In this document: positions 1 to 8,676 of the stretch, piece by piece
Layout of the letters: each line of letters begins with the position of its first letter
Numbering within the stretch: position 1 is the stretch's first letter
Position numbers and translations under genes: made by a program
Assembly (NCBI RefSeq): GCF_009936235.1
Contig: NZ_AP022314.1
Coordinates: forward strand, 1,426,001-1,490,000
DNA: 64,000 bases
DNA from: Mycobacterium xenopi
GTDB taxonomy: Bacteria; Actinomycetota; Actinomycetes; Mycobacteriales; Mycobacteriaceae
Direction: 5' to 3'
The notes under the pieces: generated by a model
Database searches by the model: none
What the model saw: the letters and a program-made list of their open reading frames with translations, nothing else
Told to the model about the DNA's origin: nothing

Positions 1-234
1 GGTCTACGGTTCAGCGAGGACAAGCTGGTGCCGCGGGACCGGTTTCAGACGCTTAAGGACCGCCTTGGCGACGCGTTCGAGGTGATCGAGATCGACTCCG
101 GGCCCGGCAACGAATACGGCTTCTCCCGGATGGCGCATTCGGTGTTGACCGATGAGGTTCGCGAGACCGACGGCCACCCGGCCTACGAGGCCCGCAAGCG
201 GGTCGTGGAGTTCCTCACCCAGCGTTTGCTCTAG
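1..234 (+). CDS. Alpha/beta hydrolase, dienelactone hydrolase-like, C-terminal part
   Basis: The reading frame is open from the first base, so only about 77 C-terminal residues are present. A stretch with G-N-E-Y-G-F, then M-A-H-S, a G-H-P-A-Y-E-A tract and an F-L-T-Q-R end resembles the last part of dienelactone hydrolase family enzymes, where the catalytic His sits shortly before the final helix. The N-terminus, nucleophile and start codon lie outside the window. The stop overlaps the convergent SDR gene by 20 bp. The family assignment rests on a short tail and is tentative. Confidence 0.5.
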   Translation, partial: GLRFSEDKLVPRDRFQTLKDRLGDAFEVIEIDSGPGNEYGFSRMAHSVLTDEVRETDGHPAYEARKRVVEFLTQRLL

Positions 235-1048
235 CGGCCTGGCGGGCGCGTTGCCGCTCGACGAACCGGATCGAAAACCGTTGCAGCAGACCAGGTGCCA
301 GCCGCGCGACCAGCCACGTGGCATGCGCGCGTTTCGGCACGACCAGCAACGCCTTGTTGCGCTGGATCGCGCGCAGCGTGTCGCGGGCCAGCCGGTCGGG
401 GTCGTAGGCGCGCCTGATGCCCTGGCCGCGCAGGTAGTAGTCGCGGCCGACGAACCCGCCGACCGCGCCCTTGTCCAGGATCGGCGTCTCCACGGCGGCG
501 GGGCAGACCGCCAGCACGCCCACCCCGCGCGGGATCGCCTCCGAGCGCAGCGCCAGCGAAAGCCCCACCACCGCGTGCTTGGACATCACATAACTGGTGA
601 TCTGTCCGGCCGCGGTCAGCCCGGCCATCGACGCGGTGTTGACGATGTGGCCGTGGCCCTGGCGCAGCATCACCGGATATGCGGCGACCACCCCGTGCAC
701 CACGCCGCGGATATTCACGTCGATGATCGCGTTCCACTGCTGAAGTGTCAGCAGTTCGGTGTCACCGCCCCAGGCGATGCCGGCGTTGTTGAACATCAGA
801 TCGAGGCGGCCGGCGCGGGCCAACACCTCGTCGACGACGCCCTGCACCGCGGCGGCGTCGGTCACGTCGACCGCGGCCGAGCGGGCGGTTCCGGGGCCGG
901 TGGCGTTGTCGGCGGTACGAGCGGCAGCGGCGGCGTCAATGTCGGTGCAGACGACCTCGGCGCCGGCAGCGACTAGCGCCCGGCACAGTGCCGCCCCTAT
1001 GCCCGAGCCGGCGCCGGTGACGATGGCCTGCTTGCCGGTGAAACTCAT
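215..1048 (-). CDS. Short-chain dehydrogenase/reductase
   Basis: A 277-residue classical SDR, an NAD(P)-dependent oxidoreductase of unknown substrate. The cofactor motif T-G-A-G-S-G-I-G lies at residues 11-18, N-N-A-G at 87-90, the catalytic Ser at about 140 and the Y-x-x-x-K pair at Tyr153 and Lys157. The C-terminal 60 residues are basic and rich in Arg/Ala, longer than a minimal SDR of about 250 residues. ATG at 1048 gives the Rossmann motif the usual distance from the N-terminus. It is convergent with the hydrolase fragment and divergent from the DUF1876 gene. Confidence 0.85.
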   Translation of the reverse strand: MSFTGKQAIVTGAGSGIGAALCRALVAAGAEVVCTDIDAAAAARTADNATGPGTARSAAVDVTDAAAVQGVVDEVLARAGRLDLMFNNAGIAWGGDTELLTLQQWNAIIDVNIRGVVHGVVAAYPVMLRQGHGHIVNTASMAGLTAAGQITSYVMSKHAVVGLSLALRSEAIPRGVGVLAVCPAAVETPILDKGAVGGFVGRDYYLRGQGIRRAYDPDRLARDTLRAIQRNKALLVVPKRAHATWLVARLAPGLLQRFSIRFVERQRARQAARANAG

Positions 1049-1218
1049 TGGTGCTTCGCTAATTTCATGAATGACGGCCTCGCTGTTGTCACATCGACAG
1101 CGTTGCGGTCGGTCATGTTGGCCTCCTGCCGGTCGGGGATCGCTGGGTAGCGATAGTACGGGTGCGGCTTGCGTGTTGCCGTTTGGCGGTTAACTTGGCA
1201 GCAGAGAAGGTGATTGCA

Positions 1219-1497
1219 ATGTATGACCGCGACCTGGACACCAAATGGCATGTCGACATCGAGTTCGACGAGGACGACACCCACACGCACGCGACCGTGC
1301 GTGCCCAACTCGGTGACGACGAGACCATCACCACCGCCGGCGACGCGTACCGTCATCCGAAGGATGCCAGCCAGCCGATGATCGGGGAGCAGATCGCCGC
1401 TGCCCGTGGGTTGATCGCGCTGGGCACCGAGCTGCTGCAGGCCGCGTCGCGGCGGATCGAACAGATTACCCACCAGCCGGTCCACCTGTATCGGTGA
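1219..1497 (+). CDS. DUF1876 family protein (Rv1738/Rv2632c-like)
   Basis: A 92-residue acidic protein with a DUF1876 pattern: W-H-V-D-I-E-F-D-E-D near the start, then a G-D-A-Y-R-H-P-like loop and a C-terminal helix. The frame is open further upstream, but ATG at 1219 is preceded by GAGAAGG at a good distance and begins exactly where family members begin. The M. tuberculosis relatives Rv1738 and Rv2632c are hypoxia-linked, and the Rv1738 fold has been compared with ribosome hibernation factors; a role in dormancy is therefore inference. It sits 3 bp before a 2H phosphoesterase gene and is probably cotranscribed with it. Confidence 0.8.
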   Translation: MYDRDLDTKWHVDIEFDEDDTHTHATVRAQLGDDETITTAGDAYRHPKDASQPMIGEQIAAARGLIALGTELLQAASRRIEQITHQPVHLYR

Positions 1498-1500
1498 TCC

Positions 1501-2025
1501 GTGGCCCTGGCTGTCTGCCTGCTGTTCGACCGACAGTCGGAGCGCGCGATCCGTGCGCTGTGGGATCGCATCGAGCAGCAGGGGGTGCCGAGCCTGCGCT
1601 CACACACTCATGGACGGCACGTGCCGCATGTCTCCTACGCGGTGCTGCGCAGCTGGGATCAGACGGCGGTCACCGCCGCACTGGAGGAAATCGCCGCCGG
1701 CTCGCCGGTCGAGCTGTGCTTTGACGGAGTGGGGCTGTTTCGGCGCGGCCGGATGTGGTTGGTGGCCGGTGTGGGTGCCGATTTCGTGGCGCGGCAGGCG
1801 CGCGTCGTAGCGGCGGTCACCGCCACCGGAGCCGAATTGCACAAACACTATGTGCCCGGGATCTGGCTGCCGCATTGTTCGCTTGCGCCGCGCGCGATGT
1901 TGGCGCAGCTGCCGGTGGTCGTCGGTTCGGTGCTCGACGTGTTGCCGCTGCACGCCCGACTGGACCGTGCCGCACTGGTCAACAGCGCGACGGGGGAGAT
2001 CCAGGCGCTGGCGACGATGCCGTGA
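1501..2025 (+). CDS. 2H phosphoesterase superfamily protein (2'-5' RNA ligase-like)
   Basis: A 174-residue protein with the two H-x-(S/T) motifs that define the 2H superfamily: H-V-S at about residues 43-45 and H-C-S at about 125-127. The family cleaves or forms 2'-5' or cyclic phosphodiester bonds in RNA or nucleotides. The GTG start at 1501 follows the DUF1876 stop by 3 bp, so the two are likely translated from one message. The substrate cannot be read from sequence. It converges on the 3-beta-HSD gene. Confidence 0.75.
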   Translation: MALAVCLLFDRQSERAIRALWDRIEQQGVPSLRSHTHGRHVPHVSYAVLRSWDQTAVTAALEEIAAGSPVELCFDGVGLFRRGRMWLVAGVGADFVARQARVVAAVTATGAELHKHYVPGIWLPHCSLAPRAMLAQLPVVVGSVLDVLPLHARLDRAALVNSATGEIQALATMP

Positions 2026-2029
2026 TTGG

Positions 2030-3151
2030 CTACGCGTGGGCCGGCATCGTCACCGCCGACGCCGTGTGGTGCTTGGTGGTGGCCTTCAAGGTTTCGAACA
2101 ATTCGACGTAATAGGGCAGGCATTCGGCCATCGCCTGCTCGGTGGTTAGCAGCGGCCGGTATCCCAGCTCCCGCTGCGCCTTGGCAATCGAAAAATAGTT
2201 GTCCAAATAAAGCCGTTCCACTGCAAGCGGTTCCAGTGGCGGCCGGGGCAGGCCGAGCCGGAAATGCAGCCGCTGCCACGTCGACATCACCGCGCGGACC
2301 ACGGCACCGGACACCCGCAGCCTCGGCCAGCGCTGCCCGCACGCTTCGATGACCGGCCGGGTGAACTCGAACATGTTGACCGGTTCGCCATCGTTGATGA
2401 AATAGGCCTGACCAGGCGCGGTGCCGCCGGGGACCAGATGCTCTGCGGCAAGGATGAACCCGTGAATAAGGTTGTGAATGTAAGAGTTGTCCAGCTTGAC
2501 GGTTTTGCGTCCGATCAGCACCTTCACCTGGCCTGCGGCCATGCTCTCGAAGATCTTGCGGAACATCGTCTGATCGCCGCGGCCCCAGATGCCACTGGGA
2601 CGGATCGCACAGGTCAGCATCCCTTCAACACCGTTCTGCGACAACACAAATCGCTCAGCGACCACTTTGGTCTCGGTGTAAAGGTCATTGAACCGGTCGG
2701 TGTAGGGCAGCGTCTCGTCGCCCCCGGCGATGCGCTTACCGCCCATCACCACGCTGTTGGACGACGTGTAGACCAGCCGTTTCACTCCGGCCCGTTGGGC
2801 GGCGCGCACCAGATTCTCGGTGCCGCCGACATTGACCGCGAAACTGCGCCGCCGGTATTCGTCGGTCGCCGATGCACCGCCCAGCAACTCGATCAGCGCC
2901 GCGGTGTGAAACACCGTGTCGATGCCGTCGACCGCGGCGGCGACGATCCCGGTGTCGCAGATATCGCCTTGGAGCACCTCAAGCCGGGGATGCGCGGGCA
3001 GCGACGAGGGTGCGCGGTCGAAGGACCTCACCTGACAGCCGCGGTCGAGCAGCGTCGCCACCAGGTTGGCGCCGACGAAGCCCGACCCACCGGTGACCAG
3101 CACACGGCCGAGTTCAGTGGTCAGCGAAGGATCAGCCATGCGGGCGAGCAT
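2030..3151 (-). CDS. hsd: 3-beta-hydroxysteroid dehydrogenase / delta5-delta4 isomerase (Rv1106c-like)
   Basis: A 373-residue extended SDR matching the mycobacterial cholesterol 3-beta-HSD, which oxidises cholesterol to cholest-4-en-3-one, the first ring step of sterol catabolism. The G-G-S-G-F-V-G NAD motif is at residues 21-27, the active-site pair Tyr158/Lys162 in Y-T-E-T-K. Two in-frame ATGs exist, at 3151 and 3139. A palindrome matching the KstR consensus abuts the first, so either the mRNA is leaderless or nearly so, or translation starts at the second Met. Confidence 0.93.
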   Translation of the reverse strand: MLARMADPSLTTELGRVLVTGGSGFVGANLVATLLDRGCQVRSFDRAPSSLPAHPRLEVLQGDICDTGIVAAAVDGIDTVFHTAALIELLGGASATDEYRRRSFAVNVGGTENLVRAAQRAGVKRLVYTSSNSVVMGGKRIAGGDETLPYTDRFNDLYTETKVVAERFVLSQNGVEGMLTCAIRPSGIWGRGDQTMFRKIFESMAAGQVKVLIGRKTVKLDNSYIHNLIHGFILAAEHLVPGGTAPGQAYFINDGEPVNMFEFTRPVIEACGQRWPRLRVSGAVVRAVMSTWQRLHFRLGLPRPPLEPLAVERLYLDNYFSIAKAQRELGYRPLLTTEQAMAECLPYYVELFETLKATTKHHTASAVTMPAHA

Positions 3152-3152
3152 A

Positions 3153-3170
3153 ACTGAAACATGTTTCAGT
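3153..3170. promoter_or_regulatory. KstR-type operator in front of the 3-beta-HSD gene
   Basis: A perfect 18-bp palindrome, ACTGAAACATGTTTCAGT. Its inner 14 bp (3155-3168), TGAAACATGTTTCA, fits the published KstR consensus TNNAACNNGTTNNA at every fixed position. KstR is the TetR-family repressor of mycobacterial cholesterol catabolism genes, and the adjacent gene encodes the first enzyme of that pathway. The site ends 4 bp upstream of the annotated ATG, where a bound repressor would block initiation. Confidence 0.8.
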
Positions 3171-3202
3171 TTCGAGTGTCAGCGCTCAACACAGTGGCGT
3201 GC

Positions 3203-3436
3203 TCACGTTCCTTCGGCGTCGCCGCTGCCGAGCACGTCTTCGATGCGCTTACGAGCGCCAGCTAAGTGTTCTTCGCAGCGTTTGGCCAGCTTTTCACCTC
3301 TTTCCCAGAGAGTCAGCGACTCCTCTAGGCTCAGGCCACCCTGCTCGAGCACCCGTACGACCTCGATCAGCTCATCCCGGCACTGTTCGTACTCGAGCTC
3401 ACTAATAGGCTTAGCGTCTTTCTTCTCAGCGGCCAT
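3203..3436 (-). CDS. xseB: Exodeoxyribonuclease VII small subunit
   Basis: A 77-residue subunit with the XseB core: a Y-E-x-C-R-D-E-L-helix, then L-E-Q-G-G-L-S-L-E-E-S-L-x-L-W-E-R-G-E. Several copies bind XseA to form a nuclease that degrades single-stranded DNA from both ends. An upstream ATG at 3451 is also in frame. ATG at 3436 is preferred because AAGGG lies about 7 nt before it. The start overlaps the end of xseA, which indicates translational coupling. Confidence 0.92.
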   Translation of the reverse strand: MAAEKKDAKPISELEYEQCRDELIEVVRVLEQGGLSLEESLTLWERGEKLAKRCEEHLAGARKRIEDVLGSGDAEGT

Positions 3437-4679
3437 CGGTAGGCCCTTCACTGATTGCCGCGACGGCGCCGTCGGACACCCGCACCCGAAGCCGGGTGCC
3501 CGCCGGGGCGTCGGCGGCCGACCGCAGTATCGCCGCGGGTCCGGACGCTGGGATCGTCTGCACTACCGCGTAGCCGCGGGCCAGGGTGGCCGCTGGGCCC
3601 AGCGCGCCCAGCCGGGCGGCCAGGTGGCCGATGCGTTCGGTTTCCGCGTCGGTCAGCCGAGTGACGTCGCGGCGAATCGCCGACCGGGCGCGCTGGATTT
3701 CCTCAGCGCGGGTCCGCAGCATCGTCAGCGGCTCGGCCAGCACCGGGCGGCTGCGCAGCTGCGTCAGCGCGTGCTGTTCGCGGGACACCCAATTGCGCAG
3801 CGCTTGAGCGCTGCGCCGACGCAGGTCGTCGATCAACACCTGCTCGGCGGCGGTGTCCGGGACGATTTTTTTGGCTGCGTCGGTGGGGGTGGCCGCGCGC
3901 AGGTCGGCGACCAGGTCGCATAGCGGGTTGTCGGGCTCGTGCCCGACCGCGCTGACCACCGGGGTGCGGCATGCGGCGATCGCGCGGCACAGCGTCTCGT
4001 CGGAGAACGGCAGCAAGTCCTCCACACTGCCGCCGCCGCGGGCTAGGACGATGACGTCCACGTCCGGGTCGGCGTCCAATTCGCGCAGCGCCTCGACGAT
4101 CTGCGGGACGGCGTTGGGTCCTTGGACAGCGGTGTTGCGCACCGCGAAACGCACTCCGGGCCAGCGCGCGGCGGCCACCGTGGTCACGTCGTGTTCGGCG
4201 GCGCTGGCCCGGCCGGTAATGAGCCCGATCATGTTGGGCAAGAACGGGATCGGTCGTTTCAAGCGCGGGTCGAACAGGCCTTCGGCATCCAACAGTCGAC
4301 GTAGCCGCTCGATGCGTGCCAGCAGCTCGCCAATGCCGACGGCGCGAATCTCACTGAGCCGCAACGACAATGTGCCACGTCCGGTGTAGAACGTGGGCTT
4401 GCCGCACACGACCACCTGGGTGCCTTCGGCTAACTCGACTGGCGCACCCAGCACCAGGTCCCGCGGACAGGTCACGCTCAGCGACATGTCGGCGGCCGGG
4501 TCACGCAGCACCATGAACACCGTCTTGGAGTCGGGCCGGATGTTGATCTGGGTCAACTGCCCTTCCACCCAGACCGTGCCCAGCTTGTCGATCCAGCCCG
4601 CGATCCGCACGGCCACCGCGCGCACCGGAAACGGGTTCTCAGGGGAATTCGCCGGTTGAGCCGGCACCGCTCGGGTCAC
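3426..4679 (-). CDS. xseA: Exodeoxyribonuclease VII large subunit
   Basis: A 417-residue catalytic subunit of exonuclease VII. An OB-fold nucleic-acid binding region occupies about residues 15-125 and the XseA catalytic region the rest, including G-L-I-T-G, A-R-G-G-G-S-x-E-D-L and S-A-V-G-H-E-x-D motifs. The initiation codon is GTG and its GTGA overlaps the stop of the upstream Rv1109c-like gene, so this is a three-gene operon with the Rv1109c homologue and xseB. Length is normal for actinobacteria. Confidence 0.93.
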   Translation of the reverse strand: MTRAVPAQPANSPENPFPVRAVAVRIAGWIDKLGTVWVEGQLTQINIRPDSKTVFMVLRDPAADMSLSVTCPRDLVLGAPVELAEGTQVVVCGKPTFYTGRGTLSLRLSEIRAVGIGELLARIERLRRLLDAEGLFDPRLKRPIPFLPNMIGLITGRASAAEHDVTTVAAARWPGVRFAVRNTAVQGPNAVPQIVEALRELDADPDVDVIVLARGGGSVEDLLPFSDETLCRAIAACRTPVVSAVGHEPDNPLCDLVADLRAATPTDAAKKIVPDTAAEQVLIDDLRRRSAQALRNWVSREQHALTQLRSRPVLAEPLTMLRTRAEEIQRARSAIRRDVTRLTDAETERIGHLAARLGALGPAATLARGYAVVQTIPASGPAAILRSAADAPAGTRLRVRVSDGAVAAISEGPTDGR

Positions 4680-5290
4680 TTGGCGGTCGCGCGGGTGATC
4701 CTGTTGGCGAGCAGCGTCTGAAACGGCGCACGCGCCTTCGTGGCTTCCTCGTAGGCCAGCAAAGCCTCGAGTTCGCCCACGTCCAGCGACTGCAACCTGG
4801 CTCGCAGCTGGGCCAGCGTCAGTGACTCGTAGTCAAGCTCGGCGGCCACGGGCGGCACCGGCACACCGGGGTTGGTTGCCGGTTTCTTCTTGGCTGGTAT
4901 CGGCGTGGTCGGCGACTCGGGGACGGTACCGCTCTTAAGGTTGTCCTCGGCTGTGTCGGATACCGAGTACAACGCGAAGCGTCCTTCGGCGCGGCGCTCA
5001 CTGTCAGCCGCGCCGGACGTCGGCGCCTCCTCGGTCGTCCCGGCGAGGTCTTCGTCGAATGTCGCCCACTCCGGCTGCTCTTCTTTCGGCGGAAACAGCT
5101 TCTCGAGCGTGGCGTCCCCCTTGATGGCTAGCTCAGCCAGGTTCTGCTGAAACCGCATCACGATGTGCGCTGCCTGGCTGGCCAGCGTCATCGGGTACAT
5201 CAGGATGGTCCGCGGCAGCCTCCTGGTTTCCTCGACGGCGACGGTGGCAGCACCCACCAGCAGCCGAATCCCATACGGTGCAGTAGCCAT
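4676..5290 (-). CDS. Conserved mycobacterial protein (Rv1109c-like)
   Basis: A 204-residue protein with a hydrophobic/amphipathic N-terminal third (about residues 5-55), an acidic and Pro-rich middle (about 65-150) and a C-terminal helical motif (L-T-L-A-Q-L-R-A-R-L-Q-S-L-D) ending in a basic tail. Similar proteins sit upstream of xseA in mycobacteria and some carry a lipid-droplet-associated label. The function is not established. It overlaps xseA by 4 bp and is divergent from ispH, 89 bp apart. Confidence 0.75.
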   Translation of the reverse strand: MATAPYGIRLLVGAATVAVEETRRLPRTILMYPMTLASQAAHIVMRFQQNLAELAIKGDATLEKLFPPKEEQPEWATFDEDLAGTTEEAPTSGAADSERRAEGRFALYSVSDTAEDNLKSGTVPESPTTPIPAKKKPATNPGVPVPPVAAELDYESLTLAQLRARLQSLDVGELEALLAYEEATKARAPFQTLLANRITRATAK

Positions 5291-5379
5291 GAGTCCAAGA
5301 CTGCCCTAAGCGGCGGGTCAACTCCAAGCCGTCGGCGCGACGTGGCGGTGCTGGACCGGCAGAAAGTACGCTGGCTGGC

Positions 5380-6381
5380 ATGCCGCCCACCGTCAATATG
5401 GGAATCCCTGGCGCTGCGGCTTCGACGGTCGACAGCCCGGCCGGCAAGCGCGTGCTGTTGGCCGAGCCGCGCGGGTACTGCGCCGGGGTGGACCGTGCCG
5501 TCGAGACGGTCGAGCGCGCGCTGGAAAAGCACGGCCCGCCGGTCTACGTCCGCCACGAGATCGTGCACAACCGGCATGTGGTGGAGACACTGGCCAAGGC
5601 CGGCGCGGTGTTTGTCGACGAAACCGACGAGGTGCCCGAGGGCGCCATCGTGGTGTTTTCCGCGCACGGTGTCGCGCCGACTGTCCACGCGTCCGCGGCC
5701 GCGCGCAACCTGCAGGTCATCGATGCCACCTGCCCGCTGGTCACCAAGGTGCACAACGAGGCCAAGCGCTTCGCCCGCGACGACTACGACATCCTGCTCA
5801 TCGGCCATGAGGGCCATGAGGAAGTCATCGGAACCGCCGGCGAAGCCCCCGACCACGTGCAGCTGGTCGACGGGCCCGCCGCGGTGGACCGGGTGAGGGT
5901 GCGCGACGAGAACAAGGTGATCTGGCTGTCACAGACGACTTTGTCGGTCGACGAGACCATGGACATCGTCGAGCGGCTGCGGCGGCGGTTCCCGAAACTC
6001 CAGGACCCGCCCAGCGACGACATCTGCTACGCCACCCAGAACCGCCAGGTCGCGGTCAAGGCGATGGCGCCGCAGTGTCAGCTGGTGATCGTGGTGGGCT
6101 CGGCCAACTCGTCGAACTCGATGCGGCTGGTGGAGGTGGCGCTGGGGGCCGGCTCGCGAGCCGCGCACCTGGTGGACTGCGCCGACGATATCGACCCGAG
6201 GTGGCTGGACGATGTCACCACGGTCGGGGTCACCTCGGGCGCCTCGGTGCCCGAGGTGCTGGTGCGCGGTGTGCTGGAGCGGCTGGCCAAATACGGCTAC
6301 GACGTGGTGCAACCGGTGACCACCGCCAACGAGACGCTGGTGTTCGCCCTGCCGCGAGAGATCCGCCCGGCCCGCTCTTGA
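5380..6381 (+). CDS. ispH: 4-hydroxy-3-methylbut-2-enyl diphosphate reductase
   Basis: A 333-residue IspH (LytB), the last enzyme of the MEP pathway, reducing HMBPP to IPP and DMAPP with an Fe-S cluster. The three cluster cysteines are visible at Cys34 (R-G-Y-C-A-G-V), Cys118 (D-A-T-C-P-L-V) and Cys216 (I-C-Y-A-T-Q-N-R). The H-E-G-H-E-E motif near 143-148 and the S-S-N-S substrate loop are intact. It is the Rv1110 (lytB2) orthologue by context. An alternative ATG is at 5398. Confidence 0.96.
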   Translation: MPPTVNMGIPGAAASTVDSPAGKRVLLAEPRGYCAGVDRAVETVERALEKHGPPVYVRHEIVHNRHVVETLAKAGAVFVDETDEVPEGAIVVFSAHGVAPTVHASAAARNLQVIDATCPLVTKVHNEAKRFARDDYDILLIGHEGHEEVIGTAGEAPDHVQLVDGPAAVDRVRVRDENKVIWLSQTTLSVDETMDIVERLRRRFPKLQDPPSDDICYATQNRQVAVKAMAPQCQLVIVVGSANSSNSMRLVEVALGAGSRAAHLVDCADDIDPRWLDDVTTVGVTSGASVPEVLVRGVLERLAKYGYDVVQPVTTANETLVFALPREIRPARS

Positions 6382-6395
6382 CGCTCAGGGCGGCG

Positions 6396-7411
6396 TCAGA
6401 TGTCGTACTCCCAGGATTCAGCCGCCGATTGGTACGGCCCGCGCGAGCGGGTTCGCCGATCGGCGTCGGCCTGGTCGCTGCGGGCCGCTCCTCGATAGCG
6501 GACCCGGGAAATGGGGTGATGCGTCGCGGCGGCGCCGTTGGCGGCATTCGATGCCGCGCGGCGCCGCTGCGGTTCATAGGGCTCCATGGGCTCGTACGGG
6601 TCGAAGCGGCCGCTGCGGGACGCGGGCCGCCGGTGCGTGTATGCGGATCGCGGCGGATCTCCCGCGGCGGCTGACTGCGCAGGTCGGGATCGCGGGGCGG
6701 ATAGGGCCGACGGCGCCGGGTGCGTTCGACGGCCGACTCGGGCTGCTCGTCCAGGGGTGGGCGGGCATGGCGGGAGCGGGTCGGGGCCGGGCGTTTGGCG
6801 GGCCGAGCGCCGCTGGCCGGTTTGGCGGATTTCGTCCGCGCCACTGGGTGGACCCGCCGGGAGGTCCCGGTCTTTTCGGCGCCGTCAGCCGTGTTGCGAC
6901 TCCCCAGCGCAGCGAATTTCGCGGCCAGCCAACCGCGTCTCGCGCCGCTGGCGTCGTCGGGTTGGGTCTTGGCACGCGCCGCCGTTCCCGCATACCAGCG
7001 GACCATGCCAAGCAGCAATACCGCCGCTGAGGTGAACAACATCAGCGGGAAGCGTTCGATCAGCGGATAGCCGCAGTTGATCAGGATGTCCTTGGCGCCG
7101 GCGATCTTGGCGCCGTGGAACAGCCAGTAGGCGCCGGGCACGGCGCAGAACAAGATCAGGGGTGGCTGGGTGACCGCAGTAAATACCCCTGACTGGCGCA
7201 CCGCCAGCACCGCGGCCACGCAGCCGACGACATACAGCGCGGCGAACACGATCGTCAACTCTTTGTTGCCGGATCCGGCGTCGTACGCGAAGCCGACGGC
7301 CGTCGCCGTCACCGCGATAACAACTGCCGCCCACCACGGCACGCCGGGGATGTTGGGGTGGATCGAGCGACGATCCGCCGCTACCCCCGACCTTGCCCGC
7401 TGTGCTGACAC
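6396..7411 (-). pseudogene. DUF6542-type membrane protein (Rv1111c-like), frameshifted in the C-terminal half
   Basis: The N-terminal 150 residues contain about four hydrophobic segments and continue into a long Arg/Pro-rich cytoplasmic tail. The frame then runs on into DNA antisense to ispH and would stop at 6230. The expected tail, with P-Y-E-P repeats, H-H-P-I-S-R-V-R-Y-R and a final S-W-E-Y-D-I, is found in another frame ending at 6396. The shift lies between about 6,600 and 6,640 in very GC-rich sequence. A restored gene would be about 340 residues and would not overlap ispH. Either a real mutation or a base-calling error. Confidence 0.7.
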
Positions 7412-7522
7412 AGGTCTGACCGTACCGGCTATCGGCCCGAAGGGCTGTAAAGAGCTAGTGAACCGCGCGGGCGTGCCATGGCTCGGCTTGCCGCGGTCGC
7501 TGGGCCATAGACTGGGGTTCCT

Positions 7523-8596
7523 GTGGGCCTGAGTCTAGGGATCGTGGGTTTGCCCAACGTCGGCAAATCGACGCTGTTCAACGCGTTGACCAAAAACAAT
7601 GTGGTGGCTGCCAACTATCCCTTCGCCACGATCGAACCGAACGAGGGCGTCGTCCCGCTGCCCGATCCACGGTTGGCTAAGTTGGCCGAGATTTTCCACT
7701 CGGAGCGGATTGTGCCCGCGACGGTGACGTTCATCGACATCGCCGGATTGGTCAAAGGCGCATCCGAAGGCGCGGGTCTGGGTAACAAGTTTCTGGCCAA
7801 CATCCGCGAATGCGACGCGATCTGCCAGGTGGTGCGGGTGTTCTCCGACGACGATGTCGCGCATGTGGCTGGGCAGGTCGACCCCAAATCGGATATCGAG
7901 GTCGTCGACACCGAGCTGATCCTGGCCGATCTGCAAACCCTGGAGCGCGCCCTGCCGAGGCTGGAGAAAGAAGCCCGCAACAACAAGGAACGCAAACCGA
8001 TCTACGAGGCGGCGCTCACCGCCCAAGACGTGCTCGACAGCGGGACGACACTGTTTGCCGCGGGTGTCGACGCCTCCTCGTTGCGCGAGCTGAACCTCCT
8101 GACCACCAAACCATTCCTGTATGTGTTCAACGCCGACGAAGCGGTGCTGACCGACGCTGAGCGGATTGGCGAACTGCATGAGCTCGTCGCACCCGCGGAC
8201 GCAGTCTTCTTGGACGCCAAGATCGAGGCCGAACTCGCCGAGCTCGACGACGAGTCCGCCGCCGAGCTGCTGGAGTCGATAGGGCAGACCGAGCGTGGGC
8301 TTGACGCGTTGGCGCGGGCCGGGTTTCACACCCTCAAGTTGCAGACGTTTCTCACCGCAGGTCCCAAAGAAGCCCGCGCGTGGACCATTCATCAGGGCGA
8401 CACCGCGCCGAAGGCGGCGGGCGTGATTCACAGCGACTTCGAAAAGGGCTTCATCAAGGCCGAGATCGTCTCCTACGACGACCTCGTCGCCGCCGGGTCG
8501 ATGGCCGCCGCCAGAGCCGCCGGCAAGGTGCGGATGGAAGGTAAGGACTACGTGATGGCCGACGGTGACGTGGTCGAGTTCAAATTCAACGTCTAA
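7523..8596 (+). CDS. ychF: Redox-regulated ATPase / ribosome-binding GTPase-like protein YchF
   Basis: A 357-residue Obg-family P-loop protein (Rv1112-like). G1 is G-L-P-N-V-G-K-S-T at residues 8-16, G3 is D-I-A-G-L-V near 71, and the G4 position reads N-A-D-E instead of N-K-x-D, as in the ATP-preferring YchF proteins. A C-terminal TGS-like domain ends the protein, with K-D-Y-V-M-A-D-G-D. YchF binds ribosomes and modulates stress responses. The start is GTG. No operon partner is evident. Confidence 0.95.
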   Translation: MGLSLGIVGLPNVGKSTLFNALTKNNVVAANYPFATIEPNEGVVPLPDPRLAKLAEIFHSERIVPATVTFIDIAGLVKGASEGAGLGNKFLANIRECDAICQVVRVFSDDDVAHVAGQVDPKSDIEVVDTELILADLQTLERALPRLEKEARNNKERKPIYEAALTAQDVLDSGTTLFAAGVDASSLRELNLLTTKPFLYVFNADEAVLTDAERIGELHELVAPADAVFLDAKIEAELAELDDESAAELLESIGQTERGLDALARAGFHTLKLQTFLTAGPKEARAWTIHQGDTAPKAAGVIHSDFEKGFIKAEIVSYDDLVAAGSMAAARAAGKVRMEGKDYVMADGDVVEFKFNV

Positions 8597-8676
8597 GCGG
8601 GGGCTATTCCCGCAGGTCGGAGCGTTTTTGATGTTGATCAGTCCGCACAGAGTCCGCAAGATTCCCGACAGCGTTT

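Noticed and set aside
152..976. 274-codon open frame on the plus strand
   Set aside because: It is antisense to the SDR gene, whose motifs are complete; the plus-strand frame has no recognisable domain and a composition typical of antisense GC-rich DNA.
6230..6395. Extension of the DUF6542-type gene into ispH
   Set aside because: The family C-terminus is found in another frame ending at 6396, so the overlap is a frameshift product.
8599..8617. Small GCGGG/CCCGC hairpin after ychF as terminator
   Set aside because: Five-base arms in GC-rich DNA without a T-run are expected by chance.
7535..8659. 374-codon frame antisense to ychF
   Set aside because: Shadow of a strongly conserved gene; no domain and no plausible start context.
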